Assembly (NCBI RefSeq): GCF_019175285.1 | Contig: NC_056529.1 | Span: forward strand, 19,030,278 to 19,094,277 | Source of the DNA: Sceloporus undulatus | Taxonomy: Eukaryota; Chordata; Lepidosauria; Squamata; Phrynosomatidae | Direction of reading: 5' to 3' | DNA length: 64,000 nt | Shown here: one piece after another, positions 53,335 to 64,000 of the stretch | How the letters are laid out: the number at the start of each line of letters is the position of its first letter | Position numbering within the stretch: position 1 is the first letter of the stretch | Notes under the pieces: generated by a model | What the model was told of the DNA's origin: nothing | The model's database searches: none | What the model saw: the letters and a program-made list of their open reading frames with translations, nothing else | Made by a program: the position numbers and the translations under genes

Positions 53335-53769
53335 GTCCTCCTCACACCCTAGATTCACTTCGCCATTGCTTTGGTGCATTTCAATGCTCTCTTGAAGCTT
53401 GGAGAGATGCGTGATCCTAACTAATTGGAGATCACCTAATGAAAGCAATTGCAACTGGCATCTTATTCATAAGTTGAATTTATGATATCCTAACTGTTCG
53501 GGATTCACTTTATGGTCATGGAAAACTGAATGTGATCTCCAAAACCCCACTTTGCAGCCTGGCAGCATTTTGACTGACATATTTTTAAGGCGTTTGAGAT
53601 CAGAGCACTAAGTAAGGACATCCAGAGTATGCCATTGGTTGTGGGGTGCTTTGGGACAAGAAGTCTATTTATTTACTTCATTTATATGATGCCTTTCTCT
53701 TGGAGTGGGACCTAAGGTGGCTTCCAGAATTAGCAAATTAAAATCATTAACAATAAAATTAAAAAAAAT
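53333..53769. other. Unassigned sequence
   Basis: 53660-53740 (catttatatgatgcctttctcttgg) resembles a reversed L2-type tail. Nothing else was recognised. Confidence 0.4.
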
Positions 53770-54122
53770 AATTTAAATGATAGCTCTGTTTAAATACTTG
53801 AAGGGATGTCATATCAAGGAGGGAGCAAGCTTGATTTCTGCTGCTCCAGAGACTAGGACCCAGAGCAATGGATGCAAGCTCCAGGAAAAGAGATTCTACC
53901 TCAACATTAGGAGGAACTTCCTGAGAGTAAGGGCTGTTCGACAGTGGAACAGACTCCTTCTTTGGAGTGTAGTGGAGTCTCCTTCTTTGGAGGTCTTCAA
54001 ACAGAGGCTGGATGGCCATCTGTCAGGGATGCTTTGATTGAGAGTTCCTGCATGGCAGAAGGGGGTTGGACTGGATGATCCTTGAGGTCTCTTCCAACTC
54101 TATGATTCTATGATTCTATGAA
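53770..54122 (+). mobile_element. CR1 LINE 3' end
   Basis: Frames encode [20 protein letters not shown] and NIRRNFLRVRAVRQWNRLL. The element finishes with the CR1 signature ctctatgattctatgattctatg repeat (8-bp unit). A duplicated ctccttctttgga occurs at 53955 and 53985. Confidence 0.88.
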
Positions 54123-54137
54123 AATCTCTGCATTAAA

Positions 54138-54191
54138 CAATGGGACCTTGGTATCTGTGGGGATCCGTCTGCGGATAAGAAGGCCCCACTG
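54138..54191. mobile_element. Internally deleted Tigger-type MITE
   Basis: Ends caatgggaccttggtatctg and aaggccccactg are the two termini of the family at 19557 and 28179 with the middle missing (54 bp). TA follows the right end. Confidence 0.6.
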
Positions 54192-54204
54192 TACAATCAT
54201 TTTA

Positions 54205-54338
54205 AAATCCGTACAGAAACAAACTCTCCTTCTTCTTCTTTGGAGGTCTTTAAGCAGAGGTTGGATGGCCCATCCTTCAGGACTGCTTGAGTTGTATATT
54301 CCTGCAGTCCCTTCCAACTCAATGATTCCATGAGTCTC
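54205..54338 (+). mobile_element. CR1 LINE 3' end, second copy
   Basis: The segment reads ctttggaggtctttaagcag, aggttggatggcccatcctt and cccttccaactcaatgattc. It is separated from the previous CR1 end by the small Tigger MITE. Confidence 0.75.
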
Positions 54339-54861
54339 CATTTCAGAGTGATATTGGAAATCCAAGGCTAAGTACTAACAAGAACAACAACGGCTCCTTC
54401 GGTCTTGTGCTTTTTCTCCATGCTTTTCTTCCCGTCTAATTGATTGTTCTTGGTTTTCATCAGTTTTGTCATTGGGAGATACAAACAGCTAGAGGGGCTC
54501 TCTACTCCTTGTGCCAGGTACATTCCTTTGAGTATTAATCAGTTTGTTGGCTTTTAGATGTGTCTTCTGACTGATAGAACCGATGAATTCAAGCACTTTC
54601 CTGTTGCCAAACACAGATAGCTTGAAGAATCCAGCATCATCCGATTTTTTTTCCTTTTTCAAAAATGGGTTGCAGCTGAAATCCCAAGTTATTTTAGAAC
54701 TACAGTTAGAGGAGATCTTGGACTGTAGTTTGGGAGTAATTGCAAAACCACCTTTCATTTAAAGAGAGAGAGAGAGAGATTTAGAAATCTAAATGGTGAT
54801 GCGTTAGAAATGGTGCATTAGAAAAGGATAGTCTCCTCATATGGCAATGTTCTTCCCTTGG

Positions 54862-55342
54862 GTCAAAATTATGGATTTTGCTATGACCGTGGATAAGTCG
54901 AGGGTAAAACTTAGGGGCATATAGCAAAGGATCTAAAGCAGTAGTTCTCAACCTCTGGTCCTCCAGATGTTTTTGACTTCATCTCCAAGATTCCCTCTTC
55001 ATTGGCCATGCTGGCAAAGGCTTCTGGGTGCTGAAGTCCAAAACAGCTGGAGGACCAGAGGTTGAGAACCTCTTATCTAAAGGATGAAGCAAAGCAAAAC
55101 AATGTCAAAGGACTTACAAAATTCCAGCAGACATAACTTTTTGTGTTTATTCTTAATGCTGGATGGATGAGAGAATAGAAGGGGGTCAGTGCTTCCAGGA
55201 CAGATTATACTCTTGCTTTCACCAGGAGATGGTTTCTTCTATTAAATAAGAGTTAAGTACTTACATTGACATTATAAGCTGACTTAGGTTTTTTGGGTCA
55301 ATTTTAGACCTACATTTCTAGACTTATACATGAGTATACAGT
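54862..55342 (+). mobile_element. Family B element, 5'-truncated, with nested hAT MITE
   Basis: It begins caaaattatggattttgcta and continues gataagtcgagggtaaaact. After the hAT insertion it resumes gatgaagcaaagcaaaacaa and ends acttatacatgagtatacag. Confidence 0.7.
54939..55074. mobile_element. hAT MITE family C with perfect 8-bp target duplication
   Basis: Ends cagtagttctcaacctctgg and ggaccagaggttgagaacct are inverted. The direct repeat ATCTAAAG flanks both sides (54931-54938 and 55075-55082), the standard hAT signature. Confidence 0.88.
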
Positions 55343-56081
55343 ATTCAGTCTTGATTGTGAGAATGAGATATATAAAGATTTACATTGCTAGGAAGGGACT
55401 GGATGCAGGGCAGAGAGGATGCAGGTAATATAACCACATCTATGTATGCGCCAAGAATAATCAGAGATTTTGTGTGGTCTTTTCCAATGGAGATTGGGAC
55501 TGAGCCTTAATGACAGTTTTGCTAGCAACAGGGGAGACATAACAGATAGCAACCAGAAGTCTCTGGCTGCGAAGCAAAATCCCAGGCCTCTTTGCAGCAA
55601 GAGACACAAGGCAGGTCCTTCGAAACGATGCGCCGGAGACAAGGCAACTGATTAGGCAGCCATCTGGTTTGGGGAAATGTGTTGTGGCTGTAGTTATAAA
55701 ATTAGGATGTAATGATTTGATTTCACACCACTGATTAGCAAAACAGCACATCGTTTCTAATTATACGTTTCTCCCCAAAGACTTCTTTATTGGCGTCAGT
55801 GTTTGTGTCGTTTATTTTATTCAAAGACAAATGTATGTGTTGGAGGACAGGCTAATTTTTTCCCCTCCCAGCCTTCATCTGCAGAATATGACATTCTCAT
55901 GAATATGGATGCATTTGTGAATATAGTAGCTACAAGACAAGGAACAGAAAAGGCGATAGCCTTGTTTATACCCTATAATTTCTATATGGTGACACTGATC
56001 TGAAACCAAGGGACTTCAGAAAACACTAGTTCTCCTGCCACTAGGGAGAAGGCAACTGTCCAAACTAAGGTTATTCTCTTT
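55343..56081. other. Unassigned unique-looking sequence
   Basis: No repeat, exon or RNA gene was recognised. Confidence 0.45.
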
Positions 56082-56622
56082 GGGCTTGTCTACACTAAGG
56101 ATGTACCATGGACTCAACCCACTCCCGGTGCAATCTGTCTACACAACGTACAGACACATCTGTAGCACAATTGTGGTTTGTAGACATTCATCCTGTTTAA
56201 GAGAACCTGCATTTTTCTCTGGAGTTTCCTGGAGCTCCTCTGGTTCTTTTAGCTGTCTGGACAGCTGGATCAGGTCCAGTTTGGCCCAATCCAGTTGTCC
56301 GGACTACAAATGGAGCACCATCTTCCTTATCCCTTAACGCTTGAGGTCTCTTCCAAGTCTGATCCTATGATTTAGTTACTTCCTATTTCGCTAGGAAGCT
56401 CCTTGGAATTTCCTACAAAATCTAGAGCAAAAGATGAGTTTTTAAAATCGGATTTAGGCAAGGATAGGGCAGTTTTGGTGCGGAACTGGCTTTCCCTTGG
56501 GAAGACAGTCCACACTCGAATTGGGGATTTGGTCCTGCATTGTGTAGACAGGCCACGGCGAGGGTGGGAAAAACCAGATTAATTGGCCTGTGTAGACATA
56601 GGGACTTGTCTACACAGATGGG
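56082..56622. mobile_element. Probable MITE family H (Harbinger-like)
   Basis: The left end gggcttgtctacactaagga is mirrored by gacttgtctacacagatggg-like sequence near 56603-56625. The internal gtgtagacaggccacgg and gcctgtgtagacatag blocks repeat the terminal motif. The borders are approximate. Confidence 0.45.
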
Positions 56623-57772
56623 CTCTAAGTAGCTGATCTGGGTTCTCAGCCAATGCCTGTTTGAAGCAAGTGGTTTTTCTGACATCCTTTACAAACCTAA
56701 GCATGTTTTTTCTGACACAAATGCAGCCAGGCATCCTGAGCAAGAACAACATCCTTGTGGGCTGCACACAATAATGGGAATATTTAAAGAAGTACGACGT
56801 GGAAGTGTTTCATTCCTATATAAGCCAGAAATAGTGGTGGGTCGTACTCAGATGTGGGCCAGCATGACACCCACCACACTTTTCAAGAAGCATGGGTAAT
56901 GATTTCCAGGTAAAGTTGAAAGAGGAAGTACCAGCAAGTCTGACTTCCTGAGCAATGCGCCACTGGGATGCTGTGCAACTCCATTGTACGGAGTGCTCTC
57001 TTACACCCCTTTGAAAAACACGTGTTTCTGACTGATCATGCCCTGCCTGAGCCAGACTACTGTGGGATCCATGCGCAAAATCAGAACAACTAATTAACGA
57101 CTAATTGAGCTGATGCTGGAAGCCTCGGTGCATAGTCCAAGGATGAAAAAAACATAAACTCTTATCTTTCCAAGGAGTCATTTGTGCCGTGCTTATTCCT
57201 TTAAAGAGAAAGGAAATCATTGCACAATTTAATTATTTTATATCTTACTCGCCCGTAATAAAACTCACTCAAGTGTTCTTTGCTGAAAATAGGGTGTGTG
57301 GGGTCTTTTTTTGTGTGTTGTTGTTGCCTTAGCTTTGGTTTTTCACACTAACCTCTGGCAGAACAGACTAATCCAGCATTGAATTTTATCACAAGTCTTA
57401 TGCTGACCTGGATTACATGGACAGATATTGTCTCTTTCCCCATATTGATGGCCTCTTAAACCAGAGAGAACCACCAGAAGTTGAAAACTCTGACAAAACG
57501 TTGCCTTGTTAGAGGACTGGACTGAAGCCACAAGAAAGGAAAATAAGACGATCTCAAGCTTTCTAGAGGTCAGCTTTAGTTCATTCCATTATTTGTTTTA
57601 TTAACGGCTTTATCAGGTTAAACAGGGCCTCCCCATTAATGGGGTTGAATGGAGTTCAGAAATACTTTTTACAGAGAAAGGAGCTGGCTGTCTCGCTCCG
57701 TTGGCCCAAAGCCTTCCTTCTGGAAGTTGTATCTCCCTGTTTTGCCAAGACCTTCATCTCTAGAAACTAAGG
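56623..57772. other. Unassigned unique-looking sequence
   Basis: More than 1.1 kb contains no recognised repeat and no gene. Confidence 0.45.
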
Positions 57773-57965
57773 TCCAAAACACGCTGCAGAAATAATCCAG
57801 TTTGAGACTGTTTTAACTGCCTTGGATCAGTGCTAGGGAATCCTGGGAATTGAAGTTTATTCTGACACTGGAGCTCTCACAAAACTACCGTCCCCAGAAT
57901 TACCAAGCACTGAGCCAGGGCAGTTAAAGCGGTCTCCAACCGGATTATTCTCTGCCATGTATTTT
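57773..57965. mobile_element. Hairpin MITE family A, diverged copy
   Basis: The left arm is cagtttgagactgttttaac then tgccttggat, the right arm is cagggcagttaaagcggtct, and the end is ctctgccatgtattttggatcc. The divergence suggests an older insertion. Confidence 0.75.
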
Positions 57966-58439
57966 GGATCCCAGCTCCATTTAAGAGTATGATTATAGAG
58001 AATTGCACTGGTGCAATTTCGGTGGTATGCCCGCAAATCACTCTATGCATTTTCTTACTTTGTGATTTTCATATGCACAACTGCACATGTTTTGCTGGGG
58101 TCCTACACTAGGATAGTGTAGCAAAAACCTTTGCATGCAGAATCACACATTAATTGTGCTATTCAATTATTGGCCAAGATTCTACATGGGAGATATAGCT
58201 ACGATGATGTATCTATGATCCATCTCCTCATCCATCCTCCAAAAATACCCAGCTTTAGATCACAGTCCACAGATGGAAGGAGGATCGGCCCATTTTCCTT
58301 CAGTACCCTGCTAGCCAGCACCATAGACTGCCTTCATTTAATGAGGCTTACCTGGCTTTTACAGTTGATTTTATGGTGCATTTGTGGTTGTGGTAATGGT
58401 GTCATTATCACATAGATATGCATTCCAAAAATTTATGAG
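57966..58439. other. Unassigned sequence
   Basis: Nothing was recognised. Confidence 0.45.
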
Positions 58440-58680
58440 GCTGTAAGTCAAGTTTACGGCATCATATGGCAAAGGATGAAGCAAAGCAAAACAATGTCAA
58501 AGAACTTACAAAGTTCCAGCAGACATAACTCTTTGTGTTCCCACTAAAGGCTGGATGGATGAGAGAGTATAGGAAGTTAATGCTTCCAGAACATATTATA
58601 CTCTTGCTTTTCACCAGGAGATGGTTCCTTCCTTTAAATAATAGTTAAGATACAGTGCTTACATTACATTCTAGGAAGCA
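58440..58680 (+). mobile_element. Family B element, internal part
   Basis: The segment aaaggatgaagcaaagcaaa, then gttccagcagacataactct and tcaccaggagatggttcctt matches the body of the copy at 54862-55342. Both ends are missing. Confidence 0.7.
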
Positions 58681-58948
58681 GCGCATAAAACAATACAGTT
58701 ATGGAAGCACAGTGGAAGTGGTGACTCTGCTAACACAATATTCAGACATGCCCTTAGTTGTCTAGAGATCAGGTCCTGGAACCCGTAGTTAATTTTTCTA
58801 AAAGGCGAATTAATAAAACTTCTGGATTTACCTATATGTTGACTCAACATTCGACAATTGACTGGATGGGTCTCCTCTATTTGGGGCCTAACCGATAGGA
58901 GTCCTGTCCAGATGTATTAAAATGTATTTATGATTGTCACTAGGCTAA

Positions 58949-59157
58949 GGCTGCATTTACACTGCAGAACTGATGCACTTTGACGCCTCTTTAACTGCCG
59001 TGGCTCAGTGAAATTCTGCGATTTGTAGTTTTGTGAGATATTTAGCCTTCTCTGTCAAAGAGCGCTGAAGCTACAAATCCCAGGATTCCATAGGACTGAG
59101 TGGTGGCAGTTAAAGCAGCATCAAACTGCATTATTTCTGCAGTACAGATTAGACCTT
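58949..59157. mobile_element. Hairpin MITE family A, full copy
   Basis: Left end ggctgcatttacactgcaga, arm actttgacgcctctttaact, right arm gcagttaaagcagcatcaaa, and end ctgcagtacagattagacct. Confidence 0.8.
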
Positions 59158-59954
59158 AATCATACTTGCAGTAGAGCATTAGGATCCAGTGGATCTACTG
59201 TAAATTTAACTAAATCTGGATGAAACGCTAAATACGCCAATAAAAAAATCTGAGCAATTTGCCTCTTTTCTTTCTTTCTTTCTTTGCTGCATACAGACAA
59301 TAATGGCCCTTGTATCTCCAGGGCTTTGCTGTGGCTTTACATTGCTCTGTATGGGCGACTGGTTCTTATGCGACTTCCTCCGCTTAACTGGAAATATCCT
59401 TCTCAAGCACCAGACGATGCCACTTTGGGGCATTCCTTTTTGTAAAATAAATATTGATGTTAAATAAGAAAGAAAAAACCCCACAGAGAAAACAGACCCC
59501 ACCCCATAACATAACAAGTGCATGACCTGTCCAATATTTTGCGCCTTGCAAAGAAGACGAAGAAGGGGAAAAAAAGCTGCTTTGGAACATCTCCCATTGC
59601 CTGCTCTTTTCAAAATGTTTACTCAAGGATTGCCATAAACCACATGCTATTGAATGGAGGATGCAATTCAGGTTGATTTAGACCTGGCCTTATCTGCATC
59701 GTATAACCATGATCCAGGGCATAGACATGGGGGATGAGAGAGGGAAAGAGGGAGGGAAGGAGAGAGCCATAAAGACCAGGTCATTTCTACCTTCCAACCT
59801 TCTGATAATGTTGGGAGGGCGTTGGTGGGGGGAGAGTTAGGTAATGATTTCTCATCCGGAGAGCTTGGGGTAGTAGTAGTCAACCCAAGGCTGCGGAAAC
59901 CCTGGCTGTGATTGACAGCAGGGTCGCGGGGGCCCTGCCTGTCTCTGTTGACAG
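59158..59954. other. Unassigned sequence upstream of the orphan exon
   Basis: The sequence becomes more GC-rich toward 59820-59950. No TATA box or CpG island was evident. It ends in the pyrimidine-rich tract ccctgcctgtctctgttgacag. Confidence 0.45.
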
Positions 59955-60077
59955 TAATAATGAGGATTTGTCAAAGCCTAATGGACATGGAGATGCCAGA
60001 TTACGCCGAGTCCCTCGACGCCTCGTACACCATGTTGGAGTTCGAAAACCTGAGGGTGCTGCCCACGAACTCATCAG
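59955..60077 (+). CDS. Probable first coding exon of a gene continuing right
   Basis: A good acceptor (gcctgtctctgttgacag) precedes the exon and a consensus donor (tcatcag|gtgagg) ends it. Two in-frame ATGs are possible, at 59960 and 59981. I favour 59981, which gives MDMEMPDYAESLDASYTMLE and then FENLRVLPTNSS plus one base (phase 1). The stop immediately upstream in the exon frame (taa at 59955) means the acceptor joins 5' UTR, so translation starts here. The peptide is acidic with a hydrophobic patch. I do not recognise it with certainty. In other vertebrates GSE1 lies beyond CRISPLD2 in the same orientation, so an alternative N-terminal exon of GSE1 is a guess worth testing. Confidence 0.6.
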
Positions 60078-60265
60078 GTGAGGAGAGATGTCTGTCCCGA
60101 CTTCCGTCGGCCTCTGCTCCCTTGGTTCAAAAGTTGCCCTCAAAGGAGGTCGAAGGGTGGAAGGTGCCCCATTGGCATCGGCAAACCCTTGGGGCTGTTT
60201 TGAGACCGTTGGGGGAACGGGTGGTAATAGAGTTCAGAATTAAAGAATTTCCATATTGGAAAAGT

Positions 60266-60297
60266 GTAGTGAAGCATGGTTAACAAATGGGATACCT

Positions 60298-60328
<31 letters not shown>

Positions 60329-60616
60329 CCCAGACTCCATATAAAAGGTTACGGTGATGCTTCACTCTTGACTATGATCATTGGCTATTTGATGAATTGT
60401 TATTTTAGAGAACTAATAGGAATGTTGATCAATTCGGTATCAGTGTTTTATTGATTGTATTGTATTATTGTACTATTTTATTGTTGCAATCCTGCCTCGA
60501 TCCATGGGAGAGGCGGGAAAGGCGGGAAATATAAATAAAAGTTATTATTATTATTATTACCCAACCAATGGGTGACAATGTAGTGTAGCATGGTTAACAA
60601 ATGGGATACCCATCCC
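60266..60616 (+). mobile_element. L2-type LINE tail between duplicated flanks
   Basis: The tail gcctcgatccatgggagagg, cggaaatataaataaaag-like end and (att)n runs at 60305-60329 and 60543-60559 are visible. The flanks agcatggttaacaaatggga at 60273 and again at 60588 are direct repeats of about 30 bp. Confidence 0.65.

Positions 60617-60648
<32 letters not shown>
60617..60648. repeat. (ATC)n microsatellite
   Basis: About ten ATC units after the second copy of the duplicated flank. Confidence 0.95.
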
Positions 60649-60649
<1 letters not shown>

Positions 60650-61244
60650 ACCAGTGGGTGCTCTTGGAAAGTCTGGATTTTCCCTGCTTAGTAGGGCATT
60701 TAATTCAAGCAAATACTTCCCAGCACTGATCGCTGTTGTTTATTGACCCTAGGACAATCGGAGTATAATGTTTGTGATATTGTATTATTTAGAGAAGTGA
60801 ATTATGTTTCAGTCTTTGTCCATTGCATGTATGGAGAGTTCAAGAGAGAATGGGCATGGAAAGCATTCATTTAATAAAAGACCTGATGAAATCAGTAAGT
60901 GGGAAACATGGAGGTCGGAGAACCTAGCGTTCCAGATTTCCTTTGCTGTTGCAAATTAAAGATGGCCACCCGGGTTTCGTTCTTTTTAAAATGCATGTCG
61001 GGAATGGACACTACGTTTGTCTTTCACATGTTTAATGTATGTATATGTGCAATCCTCTGATGCGGAATTGATAAAACTAGTTATCTCTTCCATCCCATGG
61101 TCATTTACCCCTGATGCTTACATTTCTCATCCCCGCCTTACATCCATGTAATTGCTGGTGGGGATAATGTTTCGTATGGCTGATGAAGTCGGCTCTAGTC
61201 CACATTTTGAACTCTTCATTTATTTATTTGCTGTAGTAAAACTG
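60649..61244. other. Unassigned sequence
   Basis: Nothing was recognised. It is presumed intron of the gene starting at 59955. Confidence 0.4.
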
Positions 61245-61487
61245 TTGAGAAGCAGTGAGTAGTGGTCTGAGTGTTGGACTACAGGGAGACCAGGGTTTCC
61301 ATCTGTGTTGGGTCATGGAAGCCCACTGGATGATCTTGGCAAGTCACACTCTCTCAGCCTCAGAGGAAAGCAAAGGCAAACTCTCTTTAAGCAAATCTTG
61401 CCAAGATCAAAACTGTGTGATAGGCTTGCCTTTGGGTTGCCATAAGTCGGAAACGACTTCAAGGCACACAACAACAATAAAGTTGGC
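61245..61487 (+). mobile_element. tRNA-headed SINE with well-preserved BovB-type tail
   Basis: The head remnant is agtggtctgagtgttggact, the body tcacactctctcagcctcag, the tail gttgccataagtcggaaacg and acttcaaggcacacaacaac. The B box is altered (ccagggtttccatctg). Confidence 0.85.
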
Positions 61488-62129
61488 CTTAAAGTGCCAC
61501 ATGTCCCATTATTTTTAAATAACATGGAGACTCCATTTTATGGTTTACACGTAGCAGACTTGTTGCAGCTCGGAGCATGTTTCTGTTAGAATAGGAATGG
61601 ACGAAATGCACTTCTGGGCTGAGTGTGAAGCCCCAAATTTGTTTTTGCATCTCTTGATTCCTCTAGAGCACCTTTTTTCTGGCCAAAAAGGGGGGAAATG
61701 TCTGCCTTGGAAACATCCAGAAGTGGTGATTCACCTTTTAAATGCATTGCAGCCCCACTCCACTGCACCATCTCACATTAAAACCCACACGTTTCAAAAC
61801 AAGACATGGATTTCTGGGGGTAGCATTCGTTTGGTGAATTACACGACCAGAAGTCATTTTCACAGAGACTAGAGTCCTTCTCCCAAATCCAGCTTTTCTC
61901 AGCTGGTGTCCCCCAAACCCAAATATTTCCTGGTTGACAAAAAGAACAGACAACCATCCATCTATAGTAGATGCAGAGTAATGGCATTATGCCCATGGAC
62001 TTCCAAGGACCCCCACATGCCCCTGAAGATAACATCAGTGTGCGTTCAGCTATAGGAAAATAGTTGGACACATGTTTGCTGTTCCTTCTGGTCTCTACTG
62101 ACCAGGAAATGGCTGGGTTTCAGGTTGCA
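61488..62129. other. Unassigned sequence
   Basis: Overlapping open frames on both strands lack motifs. No exon was seen. Confidence 0.4.
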
Positions 62130-62272
62130 GCCGAGAAAAGATGGAGGAAGATTACTCTACTTTGTATATATTGCTGTATCATTTTTAACACTGTAAACCG
62201 CTTAGATTGCTTTAACAAAAAGCGGAGTACAAATAAAAGTATTACTACTACTACTACTACTACTACTGTACT
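62130..62272 (+). mobile_element. L2-type LINE 3' end with (TAC)n tail
   Basis: aacactgtaaaccgcttaga, ttgctttaacaaaaagcgga and gtacaaataaaagtatt end in a (tac)n run at 62242-62270, a variant of the usual ATT tail. Confidence 0.65.
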
Positions 62273-63639
62273 GTTCTTGGAGTGAAAACTAGAGCTGGCT
62301 TCTGTAATTTTGATGGTTGTCTAGAAAAGAGAATTTCAACAAGTGTCGCATGACAAGCAACCCCTGCCATTTTCTCCATTTTCTTATAACTTGTAGTTAT
62401 GACCATCTATCCATCCATCCATCCAGGTATAATCCATCCATCTGGTGCAAAAGACAGAGCATCGATTTTTTTGCTGAAGGATGCACTTGTTGCCCCAAAT
62501 TTTTAGGGCAAGTCCAATTTGATGGCAAATGAAGTGTTTCCTGCTTGGATGAAAATTTAAAATATAGCAGACAATTTGATTAAATATAGAAGGCAATTTA
62601 AAGGAGGAAGAAGGGTTTTTAAGGGTTTTTAAAAAGACTGGGTAGCATAGTTATGGGACCTAGCAAGAATAGCCAAGTACATACAAGGACAAGAAAAAAT
62701 CATCCAAAATAAAGTGTCAATTTTTCAGTAACTGCATTCAGTGAGTCATGCAGAATTAATTTAATAATGTCTGATTTTCATCTATGGATTAAAAGCGGTG
62801 CGATTAAATGGACTTTCAATGCTTCAGTTCAGCTGTACATAAAATAAAATAGAATGGACCTGCCAGTGGCGTTCATTCAATCTGTTTGATGGCATAATTT
62901 GTAGATAACAGGAGTGAAATTCAGTGATCAAATGAAATTTCTTAAATTAAAAAAAAAACACCTTAAATTTCAATGAGGGACACATCTTATGATGATTCTG
63001 CACCTAATAAATAGTAAGCATAGAAAGGGACTGGAATAAAGACAAGATTTTGGGGGGATTTCCTTATTCCTTCAACTGAATGATTTGCCCACAAATCCCC
63101 TGCGATTTGGAAATGCTGCGATATCCCCGTAAAGTTCATATCGTAGAGCCAACACGCGAGGTCTTTCCAAAAGGTGAAGGCTATTTCAAGTTGGCATTGC
63201 GGTGTTTGCTAACTTGTTAATAAGTAAACCGACTTGCTCAGGAACTAGCTGTTTTGAAATTAGCTTGTTTGTCTTAGGTAAGCACCCTCTTGAAAAATTT
63301 GTCAAAACAGCTTTTTAAAAACGAGGCCCAGCCTTGGGACCCCGACGGATCCACTTTGCAAAGAGATCCAAAATGCAAGAGAGTTTGCCAAAGCGTCATT
63401 GCAGTCGAAAAGCCACCCTTTCCATGGGATTTAGGGAATTAGGCATTTACTCGCAGGAAGGGATTACCAACTCATCTAGAAGAAAGGAAAGGTTGTCATT
63501 CCCATTGTTAGCATTTATAGTGCTTTCGAATAGAAGTGTGCAAACTGCTGCTTTATGAGTCTTTGCTTTTACTAGAATCTAAACAGCCACAAACCAGAAT
63601 CTAAGTGTGCATCTCTCTGTCTCTCTTTCTCTCTTTCTG
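62273..63639. other. Mostly unassigned sequence
   Basis: A short (CATC)n run lies at 62407-62425. The sequence is AT-rich to about 63060, then more complex. Neither a gene nor a repeat was identified. Confidence 0.4.
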
Positions 63640-63757
63640 GAGAAATTCATTTGGTCCTCCCAATATTTTGAACATCACCTCCCAGAATAGACAATAGTGA
63701 AGGATTCTGGGAGTCGAAATCCAAAACAGTGGAAGGGTTGAAGGTTAAGACTCCTAA
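63640..63757. mobile_element. hAT MITE family C, decayed copy
   Basis: ttggtcctcccaatattttg at the left, cacctcccagaatagacaat in the middle, and ggaagggttgaaggttaaga at the right. The extreme ends are lost. Confidence 0.55.
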
Positions 63758-63835
63758 ATGAGAACTTATGTGCTATGATGGGGAAGGCTTTAGAAAAGCA
63801 AGTTGCGTTAAATACTTTTTAAAAAACGTTTTTTA

Positions 63836-64000
63836 AGCCCCATTCCCACTTACAGATAAATCACTTTGCAAACCAAATCGATAGATCGGTTCGGCAGCAG
63901 AGCGTGGTTCACACTACATTTGCCCCGATTGCATTTCCTTGCTGCAAAATAAAATAAAACAACCCACTTGTGGTTCACATTCACAAATGAATCGATTCAA
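63836..64000. mobile_element. MITE family D, cut by the window edge
   Basis: It starts gccccattcccacttacaga and continues cgatagatcggttcggcagc and aatcgattcaa. It is the same family as 20871-21269. Confidence 0.6.

Noticed and set aside
1-64000. CRISPR array or bacterial operon features
   Set aside because: All tandem repeats are eukaryotic microsatellites or transposon pieces. Gene structure is spliced and vertebrate.
1-64000. Endogenous retrovirus or other LTR element
   Set aside because: No LTR pair, primer-binding site or gag/pol/env-like motif was recognised anywhere. All reverse-transcriptase remnants fit LINE families.

Overview
The window is vertebrate nuclear DNA, most probably from a squamate reptile (an iguanian-type lizard is the best guess). 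The evidence is spliced exons with GT-AG borders plus a typical squamate repeat mix. That mix comprises tRNA-headed SINEs with a BovB-type tail (Sauria-SINE style), 5S rRNA-derived SINEs, CR1, L2, RTE/BovB and L1 LINE fragments, Penelope-like terminal fragments, and very many hairpin-shaped DNA transposon remnants (MITEs). No bacterial, organellar or viral genes were recognised.

Positions 1-13150 hold the 3' end of one gene, CRISPLD2, on the + strand. Four coding exons (641-713, 1577-1652, 7051-7184, 8558-8612) encode the second LCCL domain and the stop codon. They are followed by a probable long 3' UTR whose last good polyadenylation signal is at 13127. The introns and the UTR are heavily colonised by repeats. 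From 13.2 to 59.9 kb I find no recognisable gene. This stretch is a patchwork of transposon remnants, microsatellites and unique-looking sequence. Two short exon-like segments stand out: 51525-51619 (31 open codons between a strong acceptor and a plausible donor) and 59955-60077 (a start-codon exon beginning MDMEMPDYAE and ending at a clean donor). The second is probably the first coding exon of a gene running off the right edge. From 60.1 to 64 kb the sequence would be intron of that gene, again with LINE tails, a SINE and MITEs.

The most unusual material is in the repeats. A Penelope-like family occurs about eight times and carries, in its best copies, a hammerhead-ribozyme-like core (CUGAAGA, a 6-bp stem, GAAA, then a UC cleavage-type site). 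Two other repeat families here share the same layout of CUGANGA, one extra base, hairpin and GAAA. Several fragments sit head to head as long hairpins, one of them inside a CRISPLD2 intron. There are also many clean nested insertions with readable target duplications: a PIF/Harbinger-like palindrome inside another, a Harbinger-like element inside a hAT element, a MITE inside a SINE, and a 5S-derived SINE at the centre of a long inverted repeat. Together these give a relative time order of transposon activity.
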